A stretch of DNA of 64,000 nucleotides from Coccinella septempunctata. Taxonomy: Eukaryota; Arthropoda; Insecta; Coleoptera; Coccinellidae. The notes under the pieces are model-generated. The model was given only the letters and a program-made list of their open reading frames with translations, did no database searches and was not told the origin of the DNA. The position numbers and the translations under genes were made by a program. This document shows, piece by piece, positions 21,438 to 33,342 of the stretch. The stretch spans positions 21,155,521-21,219,520 of the forward strand of contig NC_058193.1 in NCBI RefSeq assembly GCF_907165205.1. The letters are read 5' to 3'. Positions within the stretch are counted from its first letter, which is position 1. Each line of letters starts with the position of its first letter.

Positions 21438-24400
21438 TCATTTTTTTGCCTGAAGATATCATGTCCAAATGGGTAACGATAGATAATAGTAGATTGATGG
21501 TGAAATGGCCATTTTGAGTATAGCAATTCTTTTTTTAGGAACCGAAAATTGGCTCATGTCTCCCTTACTCATGGGAGAGAACAGGGGGCGAAAGAGACTT
21601 TACCATAGGTTTGATTATCAGGAAAAACATTGAAAGAAAACAATTTCCAATGACCAACGATATTCTATGCCAAGGTTTTCATCTTCAGCGTATGAAATAC
21701 ATATTTACTATTTCAGAGTCACTCTCACTTATTTCCGAGATGTTTTTTAATTTTTTGAACCTTTGTAAATTTTTTTTAATTCATTTCTATTATTCAATTT
21801 CCTTTTTTTGAAGCAAACTATCATCTAAGCTCAGAGCAGGAAACTTGGACCACTGATTATTCCTCCCGACCATAGCATGGGTCTCTCCCGCACTCCTTTT
21901 GCCTATTCAACAAATATTTTCTTGAAACTTTCACAACTATTATTAAAAAGGCTCATTGTTTGTAAAACAATATTAATCAATAAAAGTTATAAAAATAAAT
22001 AACACCACGCACCTATTAAACTTTTCAGACACTGTAACAAAAAATAATTATTCAATTTCTTACTAATTCCTAATAACAAAATAACGTTTAACTCTCTCAC
22101 TCCCGAACTGTTCTGATGGTAGCCAAAATGGAACAGCCACTAGTTGTGCCTTGTTTCGAGTATGTCGCAAGCTATTTACGATACTGGTAGCGCGAAATTT
22201 GAATTGAAATATTTGAGGTGGTTCAAGTCTCCTACCTGAGCAAGTCTCCAGGACTCCACTTGACGTTTGAAGTCAAATATTGTTCAGTGTTTTTTTTATG
22301 GGCTGACAGCTCATTTTTTCCTATTTAAAGTTTTTTGCTGAAATATCTCGCAACTTGTTTTTCTCCCTCTACTTCCCATATAGTTAATCGCTCATATCGT
22401 TGCAAATGAAGCGTTTAGATATAAAGATCCTAGGCAGTAAACTCTAAAAGAATGTTCTTTCAAAGTTCAATGTTCTTAGGCCGCATTATGCCGTTTGTGG
22501 ATCCCTGTCAAATGGGCATAAGGATACTAAGACAGGGGGTCGCCACAAGCTTGATATAATTTGCTCACTTTTGGTTTTGGTTAATGGGACCGCAAAATAT
22601 GGACACATGGGATAAATTTCCCATGTGTTTTCATTTTCCATGCGGACGAAAAATGAAGGTATCCATTTCAAAATGAATGAAAGAAAAAAGATAACCGAAA
22701 CAAGAAGTGTCATACAGCCATTCAGAATAGTTAGAATACTTTCAGCCGAAAATTAAAGAAATAGTTAACAACTTCTCCTCATCGAAAAAAAAATTTTCTC
22801 CACTAGCAGCTCACCGTCACCACAGATAATACCCAGTTGGCTAGCTTCATTAATATATTATTCAAAACTGGCCATTAGCAGGTCTTGTCTAAAACCTCAT
22901 TCGATTTTCAGTAATCCCGCATTTAATTGACCAAACAGCGGAACATTCAGGCAGGAAATATAAATATTCATAGAGGTTACCATTTAATCCGTCGTTTTCT
23001 ATCGACGGTTGCTCATTTCGTCAACGTTCCGTCCCCATGAAATTCGCATTAGGATATTTTTATACTTCGCATTTGTGCTCTATAATTATGAGGAGGCCGT
23101 AGAGGTAACGCCCCCCCTATGCAGAATGCTAGGGGATGATCATCGAAGTCATTAGAATGGTTGGCGGTATTGTTGAAATCTATTTTATTCTATTAGTCTA
23201 TGAGCCGCCATTTTGAATAGTCTTGTGGTGAGGGGCGACTAGCAATTCGTCATGGACTGGGCGTTGACCTTCGCGTAGTTGGGACTCAGCTTTACAACTG
23301 CGTACTGAAAGCTTCAAAAAATAATTCGGGATGAAGTTATAGATATCAATCGTGCGAGCCGAAAAGAAAGATGAAACGTTGGTAAGGTAAATAATTAGCA
23401 AAATTCCGACATATACAGTATTAAAGTTCTTCAAACAAAAGAAATATTTGTGGTAGGAGAAACTGGATAAAATGGGAATAAAATGAATTCGACGTGTCAA
23501 GAATAAACTAAAATAAAAAGCAACCCACAAAACTCATATCTTCGGTATTTACTATAAAATTTTGCAGAAAAATATTTCAAAAGGTCAAGTTTTAAATTAG
23601 ACAACTTCTCATCTATAATTCTCATCTTCTAGCAACTCTAACTTTTTATGCCAGAAGTGTGATGGAGATTCTTTTTTGTTGACGGGTTGACCCTTTTTTA
23701 CTGAATTCAGAATCCCACTTTTTCCATATATTTTTATATCAATGACACACCCTTGAGTTGAGAAGTTTTTGGAGTATTAACGAAAACATGAATTATCGAT
23801 AATAACTGATGTCATGTTCATATTTTCTGAGGAAGAAGATAGAATACAACAGGTGGGCAAAATATTTCAATTTCAAAGAATGATTATTATTCTCAGGAAT
23901 AATAGGAGTATTGAAAATGATCGTAATGGCGTAGAGGCCATATAATATTTAAATTTTTTTTTCGTTTAAATTTAATTAATTTCCGAGTTCAATTCTAGGA
24001 TAGGTAGAAAACTGAAAAATTATTGGGGTTTGCTCAGTGAAAAATTCCGTAACGCCATCTGTATTCGAGATTAAGTGCGTTGATGAAAAAAAAATTATAC
24101 ACAAGAAAGTGTATATTTTTAACATGAATCCTTATTATCGATGAGGAAGCGACAAAAAATTTTTTATTCACAAAATGCATATTAATTAACAATAATTCAA
24201 TATGTGATTGTAAAACATCACAGTGTTTTTGTGTAAAATGAATGATGATTAACTTCACTCAAAATTTTGATCGATAAATCTAAGCTTAAAAAAGTTATAT
24301 TCAATGCTACTTGGTACGAAACGTGTAACTAGCGCTCTATGAGAGTCAGATGTAAAAGCAAATTCATGGGATAATCAGCTTCCAAAACATATTCGTATAA

Positions 24401-25930
24401 AATTTCATTACAATGTATAATTTTTTTTTCTTTACGCCGCTTATCTTGAATACGCATGCAGTCACGAAAATTCTTTACTAAGACAACCCCAATTATTTTT
24501 TAGATTTCTATGTATCCTACACACCGTTGTTTAGACATGCCTGTAGATACGAGAAAAGTTAAAAAATTCGACCAAGCGAATTTATGTTTATTCCTCTGAT
24601 CAGTCTGATCTTCCAAAAATAAGATTACACATCAATTAAAGATCTCCAATTAGCTTCAATACCGGTACTATAAACCTCACATCTAATAGTAACCGAAAAT
24701 TTTATACTTTGACGTTGCCCACGTCACTTCAGGGATAATTATGTTAATTGTAGGTATCCTGATTCAATTTTCATTCGATTTCATTCAGAATCGGTACAGC
24801 CTCTTAGAATTCAAGTTATTGTCCATATTGAACCAGTAGTGGCAAGGTAAAGTATGCGAGAGAATTAGTAGGTACCTACCTATTTTTATAGCTCATAATT
24901 TTAAAGCACCTCAAGTATGACTAAGATATTCAGAAATAAGCCCAAAGCATGTCTTGATTCTTGTATTAATATCAATCATGAATGAAGTTCACCAAGATAT
25001 CGGAAAAAGAAGCGAGAAAATAATATTAAACGGCTAAACGCACATCTTCACTTTGTGAATTATTTCTGGTTCAATTCAATTGCTTTGAAATTCATGTCAA
25101 TCTGAAATGAATGAAAATGAATATTCATTTCAAAATTTACCCACTAGGTGACACGCACACATTAGAGGGAAACATCCATAGAATGTGTGCTTAATTTTGT
25201 TTCTGTTAGTTTTTTGCATTGTTGAAAAAAATTAAAAATTGCTTTTCAGGTGCCATCCAAGCTCTATCTAAGAAGGGACTGTAAAAAAATTTCATATGAA
25301 AGATGGCAATTTTTTGGAAAGGAATTACATACTTAATTTTATCGCAACTGTTGAATTACACCTAGTATATCTTATTTTTTCAGTTTTGAATGCACGAAAG
25401 AATACATATACGAGATACTTAGATGTATGCCCTAAAACTAGAATTGAACCCTGCATTTTTAGAAATAAAATATTAATTTTCCCTTTATAGATGTTATAAC
25501 AGAATATAGTTTGATGATAGGTATAATTTGAATGAAACTGGAATGAGATCTCGAGAATTCAACATAAAAGTTGTTCGGATTTTCCATTACTATCCAAATT
25601 GAATTGTGAATTTGTGAGATTATCTGAATAATTGTATCTAGTAGATACAATTAATTATAACTGGTTTTTTATTTTTAGAATAGCGATGCTTCGAATAGAC
25701 AGTTAGGTAAAACCCGCATCTAATACATTATGATTCATTATTTGTGAATCATAATATTTCGTTGATATATCCTCAAGAAAATGCTATTTGCGGAGCAGGA
25801 TCTTTCAGAGTTAACATCATTTTTCAAGAGTTAAGAAAACATGTTGCATTCATTCATTTAAAACATTTTTCATGGATGTATTGTAGTTTATTGTGAATAC
25901 ATTGTATATATGAGGATGTATTGATATCTA
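21438..25930. other. 4.5 kb without a supported gene or element
   Basis: Frames here (for example 23198-23530 minus, 24034-24258 minus, 25296-25490 plus) are short and AT-rich with no motif I recognise. A small hairpin CCGTCG-loop-CGACGG lies near 22990-23008. Near 21840-22380 composition is more even, but no gene structure is evident. Confidence 0.45.
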
Positions 25931-26822
25931 GTTAGCCTAGACTAGTTCCATGCATAAAAAATATTGCGTTTCCATAGCAACGAACAATTAGTCATTAGAA
26001 GTGTCAGTGTGAAGTTTGGGGTCAAAAAAGTAAACCAAAGTTATGCAATAAATTAAAAGAAAAAAGATGTCCACCGAAATTGTGAAAATCGAAAAATTGG
26101 AGTATCGAGCCATCATCAAGTACCTGTATTAAAAAGGGTAGGAGATAAGCAGATTTAAGAATATATGCTTAATACCCTTGGTAATCAATGTCCTTCGTAT
26201 GCGACCGTGAAAAATTGGACTGCAAGCTTCAAAAGAGGTGAATTTTCCATTGAAGATGATGACCGATCGGAAAGGCCGTTTTCTGTGTCAGTCCCCGAAA
26301 ATATCGATGCAGTTCATGACATTGAGATTGCCTTGGAGTAATCATTATTACTTATTTTTGGATGAGGGTAGAATAATAACCGGAGATTACTATTCGACAT
26401 TACTGACCACTCTATGGAAAAAAATTAAAGGGAAAAGACGCGGAAAGCTATCCAAAGGTGTTTTGTTTTTGCAGGACAAGGCCCCTGCACACAAATCTCA
26501 TGTTGCCATGCAAAAAATTCGTGATCTAGGATTTGAATTATTGGAACACCCCCCTTATTCAACAGATTTAGCTCCATCCGACAATCATCTCTTTCCTCAA
26601 CTGAAAAAAAAGTTCAAAAGGTCGTAAATTTTCTTCCAACGAGGAGATAATAAAAGCTGTGGAGGTCTGGTATGCAGAGCAAGAAGAAACATTTTTTTTG
26701 AAAGGTCTAGAGACGTTCCAGGTTATCTGTAATAAATGTATCCAACTAAGAGGAGAATATGTTGAGTAATAAAATATTTTGACATTGAAATTTTGTTTGG
26801 TTCTATTATAGTAGGCTAAGAA
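25931..26822 (+). mobile_element. mariner element, plus strand, internally deleted (about 0.89 kb)
   Basis: The ends match the mariner at 10253-11461 (GTTAGCCTAGACTAG on the left, GTAGGCTAAG on the right), as does the leader with TTGCGTTTCCATAGCAACGA. Relative to that copy, roughly 300 bp are missing at about 26322, where CAGTTCATGACAT is joined directly to the sequence around GATTGCC. Confidence 0.8.
26066..26770 (+). pseudogene. mariner transposase, deleted and frameshifted
   Basis: The start codon at 26066 gives MSTEIVKIEKLEYRAIIKYL, then a stop after two dozen codons. The N-terminal linker reads GEFSIEDDDRSERP in another phase. The internal deletion at about 26322 removes the region with the first catalytic Asp. 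The C-terminal half is intact for a stretch: DEGRIITGDYYSTLLTTLW, GVLFLQDKAPAH (second Asp), HPPYSTDLAPSDNHLFPQ (third Asp), then a further frameshift and GRKFSSNEE, AVEVWYAEQEETFF. The original would have been a mariner D,D34D transposase. This copy is doubly inactivated. Confidence 0.85.
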
Positions 26823-27670
26823 TTTTCAATATATCCTCGTATATTTAGCAATTAGCAAATAGTACGGAGGGTATCGCAATGTTATTTGATTCAGAAGGAA
26901 TCAAATTAGCTTTTATCAGAAAATACTCCTGGTAAATATATCAGTAACAATAAAGATCATTCTTTATTCTTTTGGATGAATTTTGAGTTCATACACTTAT
27001 TACTTATAATGATATTTTTTTTAAGTCAAACTGAACTACTACGAAAATTTCATAAAAAAGATAATCCAAGATATCTCAACTGAAATACCATTGTGTCGAG
27101 GAAGAGCAGATGCCGACTATAGTTTCGGTCTTATTTGACCTCGCCAGAGCAACAAAATTCTTACTGAATGTTGATACTCTACTTTTTGATTATTTGAAAC
27201 TAGATATATATAAAAATTGCATTTGTTGTTTTTTCCATGAAATGCGCATATTAAGGGATTTGAAGTGTTGTATGCTTAAGATGGTCATGATAAAGTACTT
27301 TTCAGTTATTTCTCATGGAATCATTTGTTTTGGTATTCCATATGAACATATTCAAGGGAAAAAACTAGTTTGTTTTCTTATTTTTTTTTCAACCTTGAAA
27401 TTACCTTGAAATCCAACTCCAAAGTCAGATTAAATGTCAGCATTCGATGTCATCCTGAAGACTAAGAAAGTCCAATAATTTTTTTTTATCCGGATTCTTA
27501 ACACTTCATATCTCTAGTAGAGAAATTCGTTTTTTGGAAAAAAGAAAGGAATTAATATTCTGCAAAGGAAAATTCATATTACCTTTTCAAAAAAATCTGC
27601 TTCACCTTGAATATAACTCCTAGGTCAAGAAACTTTAATATATTAAATATTCTTCATCCAAGCTCTTCCC
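26823..27670. other. AT-rich spacer, no supported gene
   Basis: A 99-codon frame (27110-27409) is present but has no recognisable motif and AT-rich codons. I do not call it. Confidence 0.4.
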
Positions 27671-27671
27671 A

Positions 27672-28918
27672 AGTATACTGTATTCACATTTATTTTAGTA
27701 GTCGGTTGGCCATGAAATAATTTTCTCAAGTTTTCGTAACTAGAACGGAGTAAGGTTGGCACTCATGAAATGTCGTAAATGTCATAACGCCGTTGCCACA
27801 GCTTATATCAATTAATATTACGAAAATGCCCAAAGTGATTCAAAAAGAGACAGGGTTTCAGGAAGTGCTATTTAGAATTCAGGTCCGCTCATTCAAATAG
27901 TTATACCCTGATATTCTAAAATCCACAATACGTCAGACGGTAGCGAACATATTCAATGTAAGAGAATTTATATAATGTTTCATCTGAATCTAAACGACTT
28001 ATATTTCAGCTGAATATTTCCACAATCAGAAAGATTGTGAATGAAGAGGATGGCAGAATTTCCCTCTATTGGGAGACCCAAAAAAGTGGTGGTATTTGAG
28101 AATTTTATGTTTGAGTGAATTAATGCAAAACGTTTACCACAGGATTTTCGATTAATGTCATCGTAGAATAAGTTCCCGAAAAGTGATTTTTCTATTTTTC
28201 ATTTGACTTGTGCTATAGATTGTAAATGTCTCAAGGTACCAATAAATACCTAATTATTATTATTATTATATCAATGCATTAAGATGAACAGCCACAAATA
28301 ACCGCCAGTTTTCCTGCTAATTGTTTATTCATGTGAAATTTTTGTTCAAAGGTGAAGTTCATCTTGATTGAAACTTCCTTTAATTCCTTTTACTTATATT
28401 GATGCAAGATGATTTTTGTTGAAGAATTTAACATTCTTGTAATTATCTGTTAATTCCTTCGGGAGATACTCATTCCAAACCACTGCAACATTTCATCTTC
28501 AGGTTAATATTTTTGAAATCTACAACAGATGTAACGTATTAAAACTTTAGCCAAAGAAGATAACGAACATTAACTGTCCTCAAGCTAGTGCATATTATGA
28601 TATTATACTGATCTCTTGTATTTTCCATGCAAATAACTGGATTTGGTATGCCTCCAATCAGTTAGTATAAACTTCAATTATGTTCGCCACATATTTTCCG
28701 AAGAGATTCGACATTGTGATAAAATACGTAATAACAGTAACTTTTAGAGTAGTAGAGTTTTTTAGTAGAACGGGCAACATAGCGTTGATTTAAAACCCAA
28801 AAATGTTTTGACAAGAGTCATAACCCCACATTTTTCTACTATACAGAGTGAAATGTGTCAAATTTCCATGGCCAACCGACTGCTAAAATAAAAGTGAATG
28901 GAGTATAGTTATTTCAGT
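27672..28918. mobile_element. Degenerate DNA transposon of about 1.25 kb with 40-50-bp TIRs
   Basis: The left block TATTTTAGTAGTCGGTTGGC followed by CATG (about 27694-27720) recurs inverted at about 28873-28900 (CATGGCCAACCGACTGCTAA). The match extends outward through ATTCAC and TATACT on both sides. Inside are a possible small coding start (ATG about 27827, MPKVIQKETGFQEVLFRI) and a helix-turn-helix-like relic split by an intron-like gap (see 27905-28085). Superfamily not determined. Confidence 0.55.
27905..28085 (+). pseudogene. Transposase-like helix-turn-helix relic with an intron-like gap
   Basis: Reading LYPDILKSTIRQTVANIFN up to about 27958, then GTAAGA, then about 50 bp rich in T ending ATTTCAG, then LNISTIRKIVNEEDGRISLY. 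Joining across the gap gives a continuous helix-turn-helix-like segment of the sort found at the N-terminus of many transposases and their domesticated relatives. Beyond about 28085 the frame decays. The splice signals (GTAAGA, TTTCAG) are good but the intron is short. Family assignment is not possible from this fragment. Confidence 0.35.
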
Positions 28919-31383
28919 AGATTATTTAAAGTGGGTCACACTGTGTATTGGACATCGTATAACACAATGACAATATACTGATTCCTCGTTGTTCTGTGAT
29001 ATTGACCACTAAAACATTGTATTATTCTCTTTCGTCTTCTTATATATCTTTTCTGATTTCGGAGTTTTTTCACCTGTAGCGATAAAAATTACAGGCCAAA
29101 ATAAAAATCACTTCTTCCTGAACAACAAGACTCACTTCTTCGGGTAGTAAGTGATACAAGACGAGCCAAATTTAAATGGCGACCTTGACACTCTTTTAGA
29201 CCCGGTAAATGCAGTGTTAGCTCCCTGCAACCGCTGAAGCATCGCAAGCCATTCGTCTGGCCGTCCTGCTGCTACAACAAGATTTTGCGCTTCGCTCTGC
29301 TGCTTGCAAGTTGAGCAAGACGGGGTTTTTCTGGTCATGCACTCCTTTATGAAATTGCTTCATACTGTTTCATACGAATGTACGTTTGGCGACGCAGACA
29401 ATAATACCCAAGAGACTTTATTCCGTGTTGGGCAGGCAACTGCCTGAACGTTTCTTTAACTGGACTTCATAATCGATATTGTCGTTGGAACATCTTTTTT
29501 TCGTCATGCCCAATCGAGCTTTCAGAACTCATGATCCGCATGGGAAATCCAAAAAATTATTCTAATGTCGATGCCAAATGATGCTTTCATTGCTCTGTTC
29601 TCGAACAATTTTATTTATTATGCACGCAAATTGAAAATTATTTTGGACAGATAACTCGAAAACTATGTCACAAAGCTGGACTTTTACTAACACAAATATT
29701 TCTACAATAGGTTCTTCCCATCCGAAAACACCTTTTTCATCTAATATTTTCCAGATGCATGTTTATCAAGAAGAGTGATTGTAAATTTTTACCGGAATAG
29801 TGTTGCAATGTTATATATTGTTGCTCTCATCTGAGTAGTTTTCGCCAGTGTCTTCAAAGAGATAGAGAGTACATATATTGAAATTCCATGGAAAAATCTC
29901 CAAAATGATTCATTCCGAAATAATGAATTGTGGCCATGAGCTTTTTTTTCATTTCAACTTCCAACATTATCTGGATATTTATAATGACATTCATAAATTC
30001 AAACAAAAATAAGTTTATATATACCCACTCAACAAGATAGTTGATATTGTTATATTTTCTTTCGAAAACCAACGATTTGTAACTATTTCGAAAAAAATTA
30101 CACGAATTTCACATTTTTGCCGAAAGCTTTCATGGAGGGATATTCACAAAAATCGAAATTTCTTAATGTTTCGCGATCACTTTGAATGAGATTCAAAAAA
30201 TCATCAGAAAGTTCAAACAAATGAAATGAGTAAGACAATGATATTTCTGCATATATGTACAATGGAAATATTTACGATGATGATGAATACAAAATATTGA
30301 AGAAGAAATATTTTTTATACATATTTATATTTTCTTCAGAATGAGGTTATAGTTTTGAAACTTGTCTTGGTCCTATTCACCAATTTGTAGCCAGGAAAGG
30401 TGAATATTTGCATATTTTCATATATCGTCAAAGAATTCTAATAATTTTTAAAAGTACCTCTCCACTCTGATTTCCTGCTAAATTTTTTGGGTAAAAAAGG
30501 AATAAAATAGATCTGCATGAAATTTTTTTCATTTTTATCCGCCTCCAAGATAGATTTGTATTCTAAGGTCCTTGAATAACTCAGTAGGTACATTTTGCCC
30601 ATTTTCTTCAAATCTGCTGTTATATTCAGACGAACATTGATTATTGTCATTTTAGGACTAACAGATAGTAGAAAATATATTCGATTTGGGAATAAAGTTA
30701 ATAAATTAGTGGTCAGTTTTTGTAATTTTGTGAAATTTGATCTGCACCACATATTTTGCATTTATTTACACCATCAAATGTAATGAAAAATTATTGAAAA
30801 TTGATTTGAAAAAAAAATCATTTCAGTTTTCCATGCAAAAAATATATTTTTTATTTCATCGTTATGTTGAAGTTACAAGGAATTAATTGAGCACTACTTA
30901 AATCTTGTGCAGTTGAAAATTCGAAATTTTGTTGACCAAATTTTCGGTTCAAAAATTAATTTTTTTTTCAAATGTTGGCCGTAAAAAATGCAAAATTGTA
31001 TATTTCGCGTCACAAAAATTACTGCTTATTGAACACATAGAAACTTTAATGGCAGTGATTTTTATTGAAATCAATTCAATTCTGTTGCTTAAGAAAATAA
31101 AAAATTTCCATTTTCTCCATGAATTGAGGGTCGTATTGGAAATTTTGTTTTCTTTCAACGGGTTCTTTTCATTCATTTTCATTCACTTATAATTTTGACA
31201 AGAAATTCCGACCAATACATACTGCTAAGAATGTTTTTTTCAATTCGGCTTTTCAAAAGTAGTTTAGCCCTAAGACTAATAGGTAAGATTTTGATGACGT
31301 CATATTAATTAGTTCGAAATATAACTGCCATGAGTTCTACTCATTAAGTTCTATACTCTATATTCGGTTTTGTTCGATTTACA
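28919..31383. other. 2.5 kb without a supported gene
   Basis: A 68-codon minus-strand frame at 29132-29338 (MTRKTPSCSTCKQQSEAQN and onward) has better base composition than its surroundings, with two Cys four residues apart early on. I cannot name it or find flanking exons. The rest is AT-rich. Confidence 0.4.
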
Positions 31384-31384
31384 A

Positions 31385-31925
31385 TGCATCATCCTGACGG
31401 AAAAACCCTATTCTTCGCTAGAAACCATTGCAGGATAGGTACGCACCCATTTCTGAGGCGCCTATCAGATGCATGCTTTTCACGAATAAAGGAAGGCCTA
31501 CAATTTTCGCAAAGCAATAACCCCCTGAGATACGTTTACGCTAAACTCCGCACGAACACGCATAAGATCCCGATAAAAAAAAATCGATGCCGCATGCATT
31601 CTTCCAAAGTAGGGTACGCAAACAGAATTCACGACCGACCTTGGATCCAACAAAGAGTCGCCGGTTAAAATCGAAAGCCGAAAATCGTAAACGCAGACTG
31701 CCAAAATTGAAACGAGTCCGACCTCATGAAGTCACGTCTGGCCATGACAGTATCATGGCCAACTGCCAGACTTTCAATGTCGGCCAATAACGCCGAAACG
31801 AAGACGACTTTTGATTTCACTTGTTGTTTCGGCACAGAAGAATGTGACGCCATCTTGAGCGCGTTTTTATTATGGCGGGAATTTGACCTTAACACGTGTC
31901 TGCTCGTAGAGACGAAATTATCCAT
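31385..31925. promoter_or_regulatory. CpG-rich patch, possible promoter or first exon
   Basis: This roughly 540-bp stretch is distinctly richer in C+G and in CpG than the kilobases around it. On the minus strand it contains CAAGATGGCGTC (ATG at 31853), which resembles a YY1 site or a TISU start element, and on the plus strand TGGCGGGAA (about 31874), which resembles an E2F site, plus ACACGTGT (about 31893), an E-box. A perfect short hairpin, TGGCCATGA-CAGTA-TCATGGCCA, lies at about 31739-31761. The minus-strand frame from 31853 runs 62 codons (MASHSSVPKQQVKSK...) without a clear splice donor, and the plus-strand frame at 31384-31668 is not recognised. The interpretation is inference. Confidence 0.35.
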
Positions 31926-31929
31926 ATAT

Positions 31930-32600
31930 TCTTAGACTTTGATGACAAATTTTGAATGAGCTAAGAATGTGAATGAATTTGTAAAGAAATTATCTCACGA
32001 AAGGTAACGTCTTATTTTTAACGAGGCAAATTAAGACGGATCAATTTATGAGTAACAGGAGCAGCGTTGATTAGTAATTTTCACAACATGACGAGGAGTT
32101 TCAGTTTGTTTTAGAAGTTCTCAGGGTTTAATTTTCATTATTGTTAGCCTTCAGGATGAAAATGAGGTTTATCAAGAGGTTGTTCATCATATGCTAAGTA
32201 GGTGCTAAACCTTCAACTCATCTCACTCCCTGTTATTCTACATCGCATCAATTTTTTGGGTGCAGTTACGTTCCATGTAATATTTGATGAATTGCCGGAT
32301 AAGGACAAACAATTCCTGTAATACAGGAGTCCACATGATGGATTGGAATAACACTAAAATTTTAATGACAGAACCGGATCATTATAAACGAAAGATTAAA
32401 GAGTCCACGTGTATTTTGTTGGATCAAAATAATAATTTGGCCAATTGATCATATTTGGATATACTGAAAAAGGAACTGTCATCCGGTACCTAATTTTAAA
32501 ATTGAATGAATCAACGTTTCTATGCAGTCTCTGTTTTTATGTATTGACAATTAATGTCAAATAAAAAGCAACAATTCAGAAGATTTTCTGAAATTGATTT
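31930..32600. other. Spacer, nothing recognised
   Basis: No long frame or repeat pair found. Confidence 0.4.
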
Positions 32601-32604
32601 TCGT

Positions 32605-32640
32605 CTGATGAAGGAGTCTGATATAAACTCCGAAACGTTA
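32605..32640 (+). other. CTGATGA-hairpin-GAAACG motif (hammerhead-like core)
   Basis: CTGATGA (32605-32611), A, GGAGT (32613-32617), a nine-base loop, ACTCC (32627-32631), then GAAACG. The helix is a perfect 5 bp. As at 8482 there is one extra A between the first box and the helix, which canonical hammerheads lack, and no convincing stems I and III were found. A TIR element starts four bases further on. Confidence 0.35.
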
Positions 32641-32643
32641 CTA

Positions 32644-33342
32644 TACAGGGTGTTTCCTAATTGAATGTCAATATTTATGGGGGTGACTTTTCGGCCCATT
32701 TTAAGAAGAAAACTTTTTATGAACATATGTCCTAAACGTCTTACCTTTTGAGTTACAGGGTGGTATTATTTAGCCAGTGGCACGCCACTGACATGAGCAA
32801 ATTTGATCTCTTGAATTTTTTTAGTCCGACTCACGGTTTTCACCTAAAAAAATAAAATTTACGTAGGTATGTCTCTGCATGGTGATATCGTCATATGTAT
32901 GCATCAACGATATTGTTATGATTATGCAAAGAAACGGTTTTTATTTTTTTAAGCGGAAACCGTGAATCGGATTGAAAAAAGTCAAGTGATCAACTTTGGT
33001 AAGAAATGATCGGGAATTTCAAAAATAATTTTTATTTCAGGAAAAATCTGTGGCCTACCATCAATGTCTGCCAAAATAGGTAGGTCAAATTACGTACGAA
33101 CGCCACTGGTGAAAAAAAAAGAGATACATTAAAAAATAACTCTTGATTCATAGAATACATGTTTGACAAATTTCATTGAAATATTTGAAGTGGTATTGTA
33201 GATATTGATAATAAATGATTTATTTTCGAAAATTTTACCACCGTGGATCTCAAAAGGTGAGACATATATAAAGTTTTTTTCTTAAAATGGGCCCAAAAAT
33301 CACCCCCATAAATATTGACATTCAATTAGAAAACACCCTGTA
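32644..33342. mobile_element. TIR element family B, copy 1 (699 bp)
   Basis: Begins TACAGGGTGTTTCCTAATTG and ends with the inverted form (TAGAAAACACCCTGTA). The arms are about 70 bp or more, including GAATGTCAATATTTATGGGG. Inside are two nearly mirror blocks around AGCGGAAACCGTGAATCGG and CCGACTCACGGTTTTCACC. No transposase. It is flanked by TA, consistent with insertion at TA. Confidence 0.8.

Noticed and set aside
30929..31192. Phe- and Ile-rich frame that could look like membrane helices
   Set aside because: Such peptides arise by chance in very AT-rich DNA, and the opposite strand is equally open.
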